A DNA stretch of 64,000 nucleotides, from positions 1,197,501 to 1,261,500 of the forward strand of contig JAEMWC010000126.1 of assembly GCA_016490735.1 (NCBI GenBank), in the 5' to 3' direction. The stretch comes from Pachyseris speciosa. Lineage: Eukaryota > Cnidaria > Anthozoa > Scleractinia > Pachyseridae. The position numbers were made by a program, and so were the translations under genes. Under the pieces are notes generated by a model that searched no databases, had not been told where the DNA came from, and saw nothing but the letters and a program-made list of their open reading frames with translations. This document shows, one piece after another, positions 1-11,659 of this stretch. Numbering within the stretch: the stretch's first letter is position 1; each line of letters opens with the position of its first letter.

Positions 1-1550
1 ATGATTGTTTAATTTTTTGCCTGGTAGAGTAAAAGGAACAGTGTTTTCAGAATACTTGATTAGGTTGAATAATCGTATGAAGTGTTTCGATGATAACATT
101 CATCTACAGGTATAGCCTTCAGGAATGGTCCGTGACGTAAGAGAAACACTTTATGTAAATTAGAAAATATTACGTCCAAAACCTTTAGTCACAACAGAGA
201 TGTTGCTGTTCAATTCGAAAAAAAACTTGATTTCAACGGCAAATTTGTCTCGTTTACGGGTCCTTGCAAAGACTACACGAAAAAGCTACAGCTAATCATT
301 ATCTCTTGAGTAATGATAGAATACTGTAAAAAACAATACGGTATAATAGGAATTTTAAAGCAGTAAAGAAATAGGCAAATAATATTTCTCTCGTACTCAA
401 ATTTAGTTTGCTGTATACAACGATATTCGATCAGTTGACAAGAGGGATTAGCTAGTAAATTAAAGAGGAAGACACTAAAACGCTTTTAGTAACAAAAAAC
501 AAAACAGAATCTTTTATCTGGTTTCCAAGATCAATTTATCCCGGAATATGCTAAAAAAGTATCCGACCCTAAAAAACAAAGTAAAGCATACAATAGGAAA
601 ATAAAACTACGAAGGATTTAAAATTGCAGATAATTAAAGAGGAATTACAACTTCATTCAAGTAACCAAGAGCGAGCAAAGCGAAAGCAATGCAAGAAGAT
701 AGAACGGTTTTCAATTGAGTGTCGAAAGTAACTATGTTGCTTTGGTTTTGCATTCCTTCGCTCTATGATTGGCCAGAAAAACTCGCGCCACTTTCACAAC
801 CAATGAGAAGCAAAACCAATTGTGACTTGCACGCGCGTATTTTCCCGCGCTTTGCGCCGGCTACATGTAATTGCTTCCTATTCTGATTGGCTGATTGCAC
901 TGCTTACGTCTGTTGTGATTGGCTGGACTAATTGCTTTAGGTTTCGTTTTACGACGCTAAATTGAAAAGCGCTCTATTATAGCTTTATATATTTGTAAAA
1001 GATCACTATTCAACTTTAGTGGTTTAATTCCTGTTCATTTACAGAAACGATCGTCTACAACTTTATAGATGAGAAAAAAACAAACAATTTATAAGACGAA
1101 GTTATTTCCATGGTCTTCTAACAAGCAATTTTATTAGTTACTTTTTAAACTTCTTGAAGACATTGTATCTCTTTTTTCTTTGGTCTAGAATTTGTAACAG
1201 AAATGTTAAGTAGAAATAAAAGGAATACTGGTCGTTTAGTTGAATCAAAATTTTAAGTTTGTATGTAATTTACTAAAACAACCACTTCTAAAGACGTATG
1301 TTGCAGCATACTAAAAATAGATTTTTTCCGACATGACTTGTCATGTTTATCATAGTAAGCCGACTTTTAAAGTTGAGATGTAAATTATCATTTCATAACA
1401 TACACCTCTATTCACTTTTTACATCAGAAATACAAGAGGGGAAATAAAGAAAACGTAACTCTCATACAAAATAAACGGCTGGCAACTCTACAAAGAGTGT
1501 GGCCAAACTGTGTAAGACTTAAAATTCCTATAAACCAGAAGGCAACCCTC
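1..1550. other. AT-rich non-coding flank
   Basis: No open frame with recognisable protein content and no clear repeat boundary is visible here. The stretch is A/T-rich with a more GC-rich patch around 780-900. It may be intergenic or intronic DNA of a gene lying to the left. Confidence 0.5.
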
Positions 1551-1770
1551 GGGGTGAGAGGCACTCGTACAGCTCCCTCCTCCCCACTAAGAGAGCCCTC
1601 AGGGTGAGAGGCACTCGCACCCCTCCCTCCTACTCCCTGTCCCCTACCCTCACAGGGAGTAGAGGTGAGGGGTGAGAGGCACTCGCACCCCTCCCTCCTA
1701 CTCCCTCTCCCCTACCCTCACAGGGAGTAGAGGTGAGGGGTGAGAGGCACTCGCACCCCTCCCTCCTTCA
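1551..1770. repeat. 68-bp minisatellite
   Basis: The string GGTGAGAGGCACTCG recurs near 1553, 1603, 1671 and 1739. The last two intervals are exactly 68 bp and the first is 50 bp, so the array is about three full units plus a shortened divergent one. The units are C-rich on the plus strand (CTCCCTCC, CCCCTACCC) and contain a small inverted motif, CTCCCTGT with ACAGGGAG. Confidence 0.9.
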
Positions 1771-3741
1771 TGGAGAGATGTAATTTTTTTTTTAATTTGA
1801 TGGAATCTATCCTATGGTGAGCAGAGAAAGACAGCACAGTTCTCAGAAATACTTTTATTTACGGAAAGTTGCAAAACAAGAAACAATAAAACCAACTCTC
1901 AAGGATGATTTTGGTTTGGAGTGAATATGATTGCGCAAGTAGTAAACCTGTGAAAGCAGTCCCATAAGAGTAAATTGTACATGTGATGGTGTGGAGTTTT
2001 AACATTAGCCCATTTTCCAGTTGTGAAGATTTTGGTGAAGGTTCTGGGTGAAGGCAAGGCTGAAGCTGTTTTCTTTCTATTTAAATGTAACTTCTTTTCA
2101 AATGTTAAACATTGTTATGTTAGCTAGCCGACATTTGTATACTAATGGCATTGAAGTGTGCATCAAAACATTGTGATGTTGAGCCCGCATCCACTAATGT
2201 CATTTTTTGACAGAAAAAAGTGACTGAGTTTGGATGTTTTCAAGGAAACAAAAGTTGACTGCAGTTTTAACTGCAAGAAGAGTAGACTACTAAGAAGTTG
2301 GGAAACCAGACACTCGGGGTTTGCTTAAGTTTAGCAGTTTTGAAATGAAGTACATGTGCAGTTAGCACCCCTTGATTTTGGTTTTGTTTTGAGAGTTACT
2401 ACACGGTTAATCGGGGCTTAATTTCAGCCCTGATTAACGGGGGACTCATTAGAGAGAGGGGCTTAATAGAGATGGGGGGCTTATTTCAAACCTTAAACAC
2501 ACAGTTTTCACCTTAGAATAGTTTTTGTACAAAACTCAAACAACTGCAGTGAAAACTTTAGTATTTAATACAGAGCAGCAAACAGTATTGTGTTTGAGTA
2601 TATATTTGTTTCAAAACGAAGCTGCAACTGGGCCACATGAAGTAGATTTCATAAGAGGGAATAAGACAGACTTATTACAAAATCTCATGTCCCAAGAAGG
2701 AGGGGGGTGGGGGCTTATTAGAGAGGGGGGCTTATTAGAGCTTTTATGACAAATAAATTCTTTCATCCAGGAAAGGCAGGACACAGTACAGGTGGAAATA
2801 CCACATTTTATGAAACACAAGCCCATTTTTCATAGTAGTGGCAACTGCCCATTTGCTGAAAGCAAGAAAACCTTCTGTTTCATGGCAATGCATGGCTAAG
2901 CCAAGGGTAATGTGTAAAATCAAAGGGGTGAAATCAAGCATTCATATGAAGCATTAAACATATGCCACTCAAACTCTCAGAGACAGGTGAATAAGGTCCT
3001 GCACAGTGCAAGTGAATATTCAATAAGGTCCAACAAGTGTTTATGGCAGGGAGTCAATAAACTTTGAATAGTTTCAGCTCTTACTTCATGTACCAGACAC
3101 AGATGGTGCAAAACACGGAAAACATTGTCTTCTGTGAATGCCTTAAAGGTTAAAAATTCTGATGAAGTCTCCGTTATTTGAAGAAAAAGCCACAGTTTCA
3201 TTGTTAAGGTTAATCTGAAGTTTCATTGAGAGCCCCCCTGAAACCCATCTTTAAAATGGTCCCCTCATTGATGATGATGATGATGATGATGACGACAATC
3301 GGATTATGATCACCAGTCAGGTCTGGTGGCCAACTACACTAGTTTCTTGGACCCGAGATTCCTTGCTCACTTGGAACCCAATGACCAGCTAATTCACATA
3401 CTTGGCTATTTTTCAGAGCTGGAAACAGGAGATATTGATAGCATATCATCTTATGAAACACCTGATTTCAAAACAAGCTTAGTGATCTTGTGCACAGAGA
3501 TGCTGAACTTTTGGCTGGAATTGAAGATATACCATCACAACATTTTGCTTCCAAAATGGAATATGAAAATTATAAAAAAGCAGTTATCTGTATTATTTAT
3601 TCCATAAGTTGTTATCGTCAGTTTTTGCCATAATTCTTATTTCTTAATATTATTTACTGTTTTGTTTTATTAAACTGTTTTAAAAATTGTTATGTGTAAT
3701 ATGCCAAATAGTCACTGAAAAGCCCTTTTCAGGGAGTATCA
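1771..3741. other. Non-coding stretch with GGGCTTATTAGAG motifs
   Basis: Two clusters of a GGGGCTTATTAGAG-like motif occur near 2410-2490 and 2695-2745, and a short GAT microsatellite at about 3269-3294. Open frames at 2977-3201 (minus) and 3326-3607 (plus) have plausible composition but no motif I recognise, so they are not called as genes. No other structure is seen. Confidence 0.4.
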
Positions 3742-3776
3742 ATAGACGTAATTCATAAATGGCTGCCAATTCATTA

Positions 3777-3807
<31 letters not shown>

Positions 3808-3928
3808 AACCTCATTACCATGTGCTAAATTAAAAAGAATTCTTGCACTAATATGAGGCTTGATAGGTTAATTTGCACAATAACAAAGGAAAAATAAAAC
3901 AGCCACCATTTATGAATAAGGTCTATAG
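3742..3928. mobile_element. Short fold-back element (MITE)
   Basis: The left end reads inward as ATAGACGTAATTCATAAATG and the right end, on the opposite strand, as ATAGACCTTATTCATAAATG. A second inner pair follows (TGTGCAAATTAGCCTA against TGTGCAAATTAACCTA). The whole 190-bp unit is an imperfect inverted repeat with no coding content, typical of a non-autonomous DNA transposon. Superfamily is not determinable. Confidence 0.75.
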
Positions 3929-4024
3929 AGTTTGTATTGTGAGAATGAATATATTAAAATCATATATTTGACCTGTGGATTAAAGTATGAATGTCAATGA
4001 TCATTGCAGTTATGAACACTACTT

Positions 4025-4096
4025 AAGGCAGTAGTGAAAATAAAGGCTGAAAAATTCAGGCTTGTATTTTTTCAGGCTTTATTTTCACTACTGCTT
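4025..4096. repeat. Short palindrome
   Basis: Near-perfect inverted repeat: GCAGTAGTGAAAATAAAG on the left pairs with CTTTATTTTCACTACTGC on the right, with about 30 bp between. It is either a tiny fold-back element or a hairpin; no other function is suggested. Confidence 0.75.
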
Positions 4097-4446
4097 GTGG
4101 TGATCATTCACATCCTCAGAGTTTGTATTTTGTTTTTCCTGCCAGAAGCGACCCTTTGATTAAATTAATTTTTGTAACCACCTTATGCTGATCTGGGTTC
4201 CATAAATACATCACATAGAGTGTGTGGAATAAAGGAACCCAAAATGGCAGATGTTTGACCAAACTTAATTTAAACACTATTTGTAAACTGGATCAGGGCA
4301 GAACATGTTAAGTAAGAAAATTCCCAGCTCTTAGCATCACTATATGAGACAAACTAATTAGTTCACTAAGTAATCCAATCACTACCTCACTTTATTAAAG
4401 ATAAAAGTGCTCAATTAAAGATTAAAAACTGATGATGTCTTGTCAG

Positions 4447-4712
4447 GGCAGTCCATGCACCATGAGTTACTGCACAGATCTGGAAACAACAACATCTTGT
4501 CTCTTACTCAGGATGATGGTGGAGGTAGTCTGGGAGGGGAGGGGGAGGGGGCAGCGGCAGTGCACTCATCAGAAGAGGTTGAGCCTGGAATGAAGGAAAA
4601 CACAATGAGAAACAAAACCTGGATTGGAACAATACTTTTTTTATCTGTTCTATTTGTTTCGTTTTGCATTTTTACTGTTTCATTTATTTGTAATGTGTGT
4701 AATGTTGTGTGA
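4447..4712 (+). CDS. Possible terminal exon of a tail-anchored protein
   Basis: An open frame follows a plausible splice acceptor (CTTGTCAG at 4439-4446) and ends at TGA 4710-4712. It encodes about 88 residues: a polar start, a Gly/Glu-rich low-complexity middle, and a final hydrophobic segment of roughly 25 residues (WIGTILFLSVLFVSFCIF and onward) that reaches almost to the stop. That layout fits a C-terminal membrane anchor. No upstream exon was identified and no family is recognised. It could instead be a chance frame or a pseudogene exon. Confidence 0.25.
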
Positions 4713-4954
4713 CCATGACTGTCTTGCATACTACTGAGATTCAAATTTTTCCACCATTTCTCTTCCTGCCACCGTTGTTATGTACTGGACAATTTACATC
4801 TTTCTCAAGAGTCAGAGGTTCATTTGCTGTTTGCTGATGAGCAGTATGGTAAATAATACCCACTGATTGTCCGTAGGTGGTGGCTGAGTGAAGGCCACAG
4901 AATGGTCGAAACCCAGGGGGTGCATAGGCCATATGCATGTGGGATACATGTGGT

Positions 4955-5375
4955 AAGCAACTCAAAGATAAATTGCAAAAGATCCAAAACCATGCATGAA
5001 GGGTTATTATGGGTTCTTCATAATTTAATTATTATGACATTAGATCTGCAGATGTGCTGGATGATTTAAAGTGGAAAACCCTTGAAATCAGGCATCTCTT
5101 TACTAAAGCTGTCCTAATGTATAAAATTCTCAATGATCAATCCACTCCCCATCTGAGACTCCTTAGTTTATAAAGTTTAATGAAAGTAGCATAAATTATA
5201 ATCTTAGGAATCTTGAACCCAACCTGGCACTTCCAATAAGCCAAAAACTAATTTTCTTAAGCATAGTTTTAAATACAGTGTATAGTGGCGCAATGCTCTG
5301 GAACAATCTTCCCCAAGAGGCCAAAACAGCACAATTGCTTTCTGAGTTCAAATGTATAGTTTTCTCCTTCCCTTC
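4955..5375 (+). pseudogene. LINE reverse-transcriptase C-terminal remnant
   Basis: Reading the plus strand across stops gives typical C-terminal sequence of a non-LTR retrotransposon ORF2: KLQKIQNHA, RVIMGSS, then DVLDDLKWKTLEIRHLFTKA and VLMYKILND, then LWNNLPQEAK and a conserved exit. The region C-terminal to the RT fingers and palm is what these motifs represent in CR1/L2/Jockey-type LINEs (family knowledge). At least two in-frame stops and small gaps show that it is dead and 5'-truncated. Confidence 0.7.
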
Positions 5376-5429
5376 TGCTGCCGGATCATGCTGATTCCAT
5401 CTATAGCTGATTTTTGTTCACCTGACTTA

Positions 5430-5535
5430 TTTAATGTACTGTAGAGTACTGCTGTGTGGTGCAAAACGTGCAGTGCAGTGCAGTGCTCTCCTGTGCCGTG
5501 CCGTGCCGTACTGTGCTGTATTGTATTGTATTGCA
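5430..5535. repeat. Pentamer-like low-complexity tract
   Basis: Runs of GTGCA, GTGCC and TGTATT pentamers (for example GTGCAGTGCAGTGCAGTGC) form a short degenerate microsatellite. Confidence 0.7.
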
Positions 5536-5603
5536 ATTAGCCAGGTAGCTGCGATTCTGCCATGGTCGAGCAGGGCCTGCTAAACAAGAAATCATCAAGG
5601 CTA

Positions 5604-6006
5604 CAGTCACACCTCAATTACCCGGACCTCGATTATCCGTACTTGTTTATCTGTTCCACTTGTTTATCTCTTTCACTTGTTCCAAGTTTTTCATGAATAT
5701 TAATTAGTCATATTTAAGATCTGCAGCAAAACTTTTTTCCTTTACATTAAGATATGAAACTTTGGTTTGAACTGAATTTGTTTCACTTCAAAACACAAAT
5801 CTGTACATATTTCGTACCCACAGGGGCTTTAACTAATGCAATGCATTTTCTTTGTTGCTCAATGAAATTTCACGCTCCAATTTAGCTCAGTCATTCACTT
5901 AATTTATTTTTCCTCATTAATATTCATATTTTCAATTATCCAGACTCTCGATTATCCAGACTATTCAGCCCAGTCCCCACGAGGCCAGATAATTGAGGTT
6001 CAACTG
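5604..6006. mobile_element. Non-autonomous pogo/Tigger-like element
   Basis: Bounded on both sides by TA, with ends CAGTCACACCTCAATTA on the left and, inverted, CAGTTGAACCTCAATTA on the right. Inner GATTATCC motifs resemble the ends of pogo/Tigger members of the Tc1/mariner superfamily, which insert at TA (family knowledge). The roughly 400-bp interior is A/T-rich and has no transposase, so it is a deleted derivative. Confidence 0.7.
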
Positions 6007-6889
6007 TATGAGCTACTGAACAGAGAAAATAAATCGTAAACCACTCACGTATGACATTACAAAGAGCCATATCAATCTATGAATTCCGTACTTACATTGC
6101 CAAGGGGGTAGTGGAACACCTGATGATGGCAGGAAGGGGGGTAATCCATGTGGTCCTGACCACCTTGTGGGGTGGGGACAGTGAAGAAGCAGCAAGACAG
6201 CAGATGTAAGAAAAAAACCATACAGCAGAGGTTAATATCAGGCTGGGAGCGTAAATGATGCAATAAAGAAGTTACCCCTACATTTCAGGATGATGCTTTA
6301 GAAATCTGTAGAATTCCCAAATTGCACTTCACTCATCTACCTCCGCCTTCTTGGCTCCGCTAGCCTGTATGGTTATATCCCAGACAGCCAGTACTCTACC
6401 TTCTAGCAATATTTGTTAACTGCATTATTACTATTACTCTTATTTAAATTATATTTTATTGATATTGTAATTTAAGAGAAGAGAGCAATAAATGTTAATG
6501 TTACAGTGAAAACCTTTACCCTTTATGGGGCTTGACAGGAGGTGTTCTGTTGATGTCTGTCTCGCTTCCACGTGAAGGCCAGTAGATGATAATAGTACCT
6601 CCGCTAAGCCACAATCTTCCAAAATCTCCCTCACATATTTGGGTGCTTCACATGCAGTTCTTCGTCTAATTTTAGCATGTTCAAATTTTAATTTAAGGAT
6701 AGTACTCACTAGGTGACAAGTCACAGGGCAGGGACAAGTCTAAGATAAGCTGCCTTGTGTGCACCGCTTGGGAGATGTCGTTGGGACAAGATACCTACGA
6801 AGTACACATGAGGCAACTTAATTGTCTATAGATGGATTAATGATATGCTTTCCACATGGTTTATTTTTTATTTTGTCGTGGGGACAGGT
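6007..6889. other. Non-coding, one weak open frame
   Basis: Nothing recognisable is present. A minus-strand frame at about 6449-6724 has protein-like composition in its middle (for example PKYVREILEDCGLAEVLL), but it has no matching family I know and no convincing splice frame, so it is not called. Confidence 0.35.
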
Positions 6890-7130
6890 TGTGAGCAGGG
6901 ACAGGTCAGAGCACTCGCCTTCCGCGAATGTTTCCTGGGTTTGATTCCTGCTCTTGGCATCATAAGTGGGCTGAGTTTGTTGGTTCTCTACTCTGCTACG
7001 AGAGGTTTATCTCTGGGAACAGAGGTTTTCCCTCTCACCAAAAACCAACTTTTGATTTGTTACAGCACCCACTGCTCTCTTCCTCGTCAACAAATGACTG
7101 TACTCCTCAATGGGTGTCTTCAGTTATGAA
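6890..7130 (+). mobile_element. tRNA-derived SINE-like repeat
   Basis: The segment contains GGTCAGAGCACTCGCC followed about 30 bp later by GGGTTTGATTCC (about 6937-6948), matching the spacing and sequence of RNA polymerase III A and B boxes of a tRNA-like head. The body that follows (GGGCTGAGTTTGTTGGTTC, then CTCTGCTACGAGAGGTTT) is of the kind repeated widely in coral genomes, as far as I recall. It has no coding capacity. Boundaries are approximate. Confidence 0.5.
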
Positions 7131-7338
7131 AACACAGACCCATGGAAGGAGCCCTCAAAAAATGAACATTTTTATAGCTAGCACCTGTCTTTGTCTATGT
7201 CTGAGTTCAACTTAATTTGGGTCACACAGGGGCATGCCAGTAGAAATCAGTTGCCGAAGAGCACATTAGCAGAGCAGAATATGATGACATGTCTGTAAAC
7301 AACTTAAGGTTTTCATATAAGAGGGCCACTATTTCAAT

Positions 7339-8474
7339 CTATACAAGTTCAACTTTGACGTTGGCTACCTTCAGCACAAACACACCACAACTGACATTGT
7401 CTGTCTGATTAGGGTCTGAAATGGCCACATCTCTCCAGGTTCGGCCTTTTCTTCGACTTTCAAGGAAGCTCCTAAAAAGAAAGTTGATTAAGATAAAAGC
7501 TCATTAAGGTAATTCCTCACATTTGCATGGTGCATCCTTTACTGCGAATAATTTATGGCGTAATTGGTGCACGTTCGTGCACGCGCACATTTTTAACATG
7601 GCGGATTTGCCCTGAAATTGTCCTCTATCAGTTGACAAATGGCTATAGCTCACTAACGAGCACAGGCACCCCATATTTTTCCAGTCATTTTAATTAACTA
7701 ATCATAAGCTTTGCATGAGAAAAGTCTGATCTGATTTCTATTGTTGAAAATTGAATAAATAGGGAAAATAGCAGCTACACTGTGCTCTTTTCTATTTGCA
7801 GTTTGGTAACCATGGCAAGAAATTTGGTTCACATTTTCAATCAAGGAGTCAGCTTTCTGTCTAAATCAAACGTAAAATGTATATTTGTTTCCGACACAAT
7901 GTATTGAATGTAGTTTAAGGCGTGTTTCCACAAGTCTGGGCTCACAAAGTTTTTACAATAATTTGGAATGCTTTCTTACAATAAGCATTAAATAATGCCA
8001 AAATGGGGCATTTTCAATGCCTCACAGCTCCTTAATGAGCATGGGCACCCTCCTTTTTTATTTTACAATTAAAGTCCTCATATGATAAATATTCAGTGGA
8101 CAAAGTTTGAACAAAAATCTATTGTCAGTTTTATTTCAGAGGAATTACCTTAAATAGAATTACTGAGTAAATACAATAGTTTTGACATGACTCAAACCAC
8201 TTTTGTGAAGACCTTCACATTGTTTTCTTACCGAATTAGTGCCACAAATTTTCGGTTGTTTGCTGTTTTCCAGATCGACTACCTATAAATAGATAGTTTT
8301 ATATGGTTGAAAGACAACTTGAAAAATGCAGGCATAAGTTTTTTTTATTTACAATGGGCATGCATGATCATGTAACTTTTGCAAACGTGATCAATAACTT
8401 ACACCAAGTAGCCAGTGATTCCCCTGGCCAAACAGCCCTGGAAAGAAGAATTTCTTGTATGTCGAGAGGTTGCT
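7339..8474 (-). pseudogene. Ulp1/SENP-like cysteine protease, 3' exons
   Basis: Three minus-strand exons with GT/AG borders. The first, 8403-8474 after a TTTTTCAG acceptor, encodes a segment ending GLFGQGNHWLLG, carrying the catalytic His (NHW) expected of C48 peptidases. The second, 8232-8278, encodes SIWKTANNRKFVALIR. The last, 7339-7471, encodes SFLESRRKGRTW, then NQTDNVSCGVFVL with the oxyanion Gln and catalytic Cys, and stops at 7339-7341. Phases join correctly between the last two exons. The Asp-containing stretch normally between His and Cys is short or missing in the best frame, although another frame of the middle exon reads VVDLEN. No N-terminal exons are found, so this may be a decayed transposon-borne protease and not a working desumoylase. 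A DNA element sits in its final intron. Confidence 0.55.
7508..8150. mobile_element. TTAA-flanked DNA element
   Basis: Both ends abut TTAA (7504-7507 and 8151-8154). The inverted ends read GGTAATTCCTC on the left and GAGGAATTACC on the right. TTAA duplication is the hallmark of piggyBac and Kolobok elements (family knowledge). The interior (about 640 bp) lacks a transposase but contains an imperfect direct repeat near 7650 and 8030 (GAGCACAGGCACCC against GAGCATGGGCACCC). It lies within the last intron of the Ulp1-like fragment. Confidence 0.7.
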
Positions 8475-8594
8475 CTGAAAAATCTAGCCGAAAAAATGCA
8501 TTCCTTATACATTGCACATGAATCAACTAAATAGGTTCACATTTTTCTATAGCTTGAAATCAGAAACTGTTTATAAAAAATCGCTCACTTTTGG

Positions 8595-8870
8595 TTAGAC
8601 TTTCTAGTCTTCTCGGATAAGGACGATAAACTGTAGGCACCGTCTCACAACTCTCCATAATTGATTCTGTGGGATGTTAAAGAACCCATGCACTGTTTGC
8701 AAAGAGTAGGGGACGTAGTCCCCGGTGTGGTGGTCTACCTCTACTAGAATGTGGTTTTGGGGGAGGGATTTGCAGTTACGGACCTACAGTAATTGGCGCA
8801 AGCTGTTGTAGTGTCCCTGCCAGGTCTCTGGCGAAGACTATAAATCATAAATCATAAATCACTATCTTAA
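8595..8870 (+). mobile_element. Retroposon 3' end with ATAAATC tail
   Basis: A moderately GC-rich segment including GGGATGTTAAAGAACCCATG ends in three tandem ATAAATC units (about 8843-8863). A short tandem tail after a unique body is the signature of a SINE or a LINE 3' end. No protein is encoded. Confidence 0.5.
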
Positions 8871-10162
8871 ATTCCTTCAATTCCTGCTTAAGAAACCTCA
8901 GTGTTATTACCGTCCTTTTAATGCCTAATTACCTGTTCTTGCCTTTGTTTTCATTGAAAGTCAAATGCAATTTTTGTCTAGTACTTCAACAGAGGCCTTA
9001 ATTAAAAGCTCACAGAAAGCGATAGAGAATATTTTATCTTTGGCAGATTTATGTCCTGTGCTAGGCAACCAGAGTTATCATATTTCATTGGGTGGATATT
9101 TCAGAGAAATATTTCAAGATTTCTTTGCCAGTGTGGAAGAAAACTTTGTTTAACCTTTTTGCTACAATGTTAACATTAACTAACAGCACTTATTCTAAGG
9201 CAAACAAGAAAGTAGTTTTTGAGCTTATTTCACATTGCCATGCAGTTGAAAGCCAAACAGCAATTTGCTCCATGTTTATCTGAGCTTTTTGATAAAATTC
9301 TAATAAAAGTATTTAGTAACAAAAACAGACAGCAAGGCAAAGTGAGCGAAATTCAAAACAAGTATTTCTCAGGATGAAAATGGCAACAGGTTGTGGTAAC
9401 TGTTCACAGTTACTGATACTGTCTGTAATAATAAAATAAAATGAACCAGCTGCAGTTCAGAAAGCGACAAGTGAAAGCATGTTTCATGATGTTCACTATA
9501 TCCAAGCAAATATTTGGTTGAATTGCCCTAGTTTCAACTACTTTTCTTTAAAAGTTTAGATTTCCTCATGGTAAAGTGGGGGGAAGTTCCAGGTGTTTTG
9601 GATGTTCCAGAATGTTCTGTGATGTTCCAGTGTTCCGGGCCCTACAAGGCCCTACAAGGTCATGCTGCTTAGTGCTGTCTCGAACATCACATCAAGCTGT
9701 AAATCTCTTTTACCCTCCTTGTTTGCTTTATTTTTCTAGTAATGTGTTTTAAAATGTAGATAATGTATGTAAATGAAGGACCATTGACACATATACATGT
9801 ACAGTCATCTGTAAAAATTACCAGATAGTTCACTAGCCTGTATGCAGGCTCTTCATTTAGACAATATATTAATTCCTTTTGCTTTCAAATAGTGCGCGGT
9901 CAAAAGCTAAGGGATTGGGGTGAGCAAGGGAAAAAAGAGCCTGCAGTGGTCTCTGTATGATTTGAGTATATTCTACATTCAGATTCTGAACGTAATATTA
10001 TAGTGTCATTGGCTAATTTGATAGCCTGCAGTGCGGCCGAACTTGTCACGGCCGTGACACTAGTCAAACAAGTGAAGCAGAGTTTCGGCCAATTCAACAG
10101 GGTGAGCGTGAATGCAGAAAGTGATGCTTTTCTGAGTACATGTGAAGCTACGTATGTGAACC
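8871..10162. other. Non-coding stretch
   Basis: No gene is recognised. A local GATGTTCCAG repetition occurs at about 9600-9640 and a duplicated CCCTACAAGG at about 9640-9660. The rest is A/T-rich without clear boundaries. Confidence 0.4.
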
Positions 10163-10381
10163 AATTAAAGGGCTGAGAGCATAAACTGCCTATGTGTTAT
10201 TTTAGGTCGTTTTTCAATTTTCCTCGGAAATCAAACAAATTTTTGCATGTGACTTGCAAGCAATTCGATTCAAAAACATTTTCCGGTATTTTTATTCACT
10301 GATTTTTGTTTCATTTCCGAGCAAAATCGAAAAACGACCTAAAATTACACATAGGCAGTTTATCCTCTCAGCCCTTCAATT
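10163..10381. mobile_element. Fold-back MITE, family A copy 1
   Basis: The ends are AGGGCTGAGAGCATAAACTG and, inverted, AGGGCTGAGAGGATAAACTG. Arms continue inward (GCCTATGTGT, then GGTCGTTTTTC) to a small loop, so nearly the whole 219 bp is self-complementary. AATT occurs at both borders and may be the target. Two related copies form the arms of a larger structure at 58035-60493, which makes this a multi-copy family. Confidence 0.85.
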
Positions 10382-10534
10382 GATCTAAAGAAAGAGCAAG
10401 ATCTGGCAATTAAGAGTCTTCTCTGTGAAAAGGATGTGATGGCCGTGCTGCCTATGGACTTTGGAAAAAGGCTTCTGTTTCACGTTTTTCAATGGCTGAG
10501 TGTGAACGACAGAATGGCTGCTGAAGAATTTTGA
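10379..10534 (+). pseudogene. RecQ-like helicase N-terminal remnant
   Basis: Frame from 10379 reads IDLKKEQDLAIKSLL, then KDVMAVLPMDFGKRLLFHVF, stopping at TGA 10532-10534. This matches the start of the RecQ-family helicase core, where a Q-motif-like segment LKxEQxxAI is followed by Walker A (PTGFGKS in the family). Here Walker A has become PMDFGKR, losing the Thr-Gly and the final Ser that contact nucleotide. With an early stop and no downstream helicase motifs it is dead. The fold-back MITE ends exactly at its first recognisable codon. Confidence 0.6.
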
Positions 10535-11659
10535 ATGACTAGCTCTGGCAGAAATGCTGAATGGCAAAATGAAATCGGTGAAAGGTCAGCAGTAACCAGT
10601 TGGGATTAAGACGTTCATAGTGATGCATAAATATTAATGAATGGAAAATGACTGGAATTTCAAAGAACCGTGAAACAATCAAGAAATTGCACGCTAAATG
10701 CTTTTATCATTCAATACTTTTTTCCCTTCCTTTTCATTGGCCTAGAGCCTTCCACGTGACCTACAAATAACTGCCTACAAATAATGGTCTGCTCGTGTGC
10801 AGTACTGTCCAACTATGATTTTGCTGCAAATAATATTCTACTCATGCATAGTTGTGTCCACACGTCCAAGCTCTTCAATTTCATTGAAAAAAAGGCAGAT
10901 TGTTTCATGCTTCCCGAAAGTAATTATCAGCCTTCGGCTTCGGCAAATAATGGAACTGCTCGCCACTGACAAATCACCATATTTTGCTCAACCTCGTCCA
11001 ATAATTGTTTAATTTTTAAAACAGCTATATATCACTTTATTAAAGGACACTGAAACCATATGATCTGTTTGATGGATAAAAATGCGAGCAGAAGCCTATA
11101 AATTATTTGTAAACCACAAAGAAAAACATCTTATTGAGGCCTTCCAAGGGGTAGAAGTGACAAGCGACATGGCTCCGAAAACAGACAACAGTCCTCTCCC
11201 AAAACACTGACAACCGACAGAAATTGGCAGAAAACAAGTGACAGTTTGCGACGGCGACATTCACTTTCCATTCCTCTTTGTTTTCTTTGTGACAGCGACA
11301 TTATTTGTCCCTAACAAAACAAGTGACAGATGGAGTCATAAACAAGCGACAAAGTGACACCAGACCACCCCCTGGAAGATCGCGACCTCCTTATTTGCAT
11401 ATGGTAACACAGCACATATTTTGTTAGCCGAAGTTGAACAATTGCAAATTGACACGGTTGAATGAGCAGTGACCCAAAGGGTCATTTCCAGTTGTTTGTT
11501 TGTTTGTTTGTTTTCTGGTTGTTTCTGATTAGTTCATTCTACTTTGATGATTTGAAAGATTAGTCAAGCAGAAATGGGGATTGATCTCAAATTGAACAGA
11601 GACCACTGCAGGCTCTTCCTTTCCCTCCCTCACATCAATCCCATAGCTTTTGACCACAT
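10535..11659. other. Non-coding stretch
   Basis: No gene or bounded repeat recognised. Phrases built on GTGACA/AAGTGACA recur between 11150 and 11360, and a short GTTT run lies near 11495-11512. Confidence 0.4.

Noticed and set aside
2977..3607. Two protein-like frames (minus 2977-3201, plus 3326-3607)
   Set aside because: No recognisable family, no paired exons with consistent splice sites; LDPRF in the second recalls hAT transposases but that alone is too weak.
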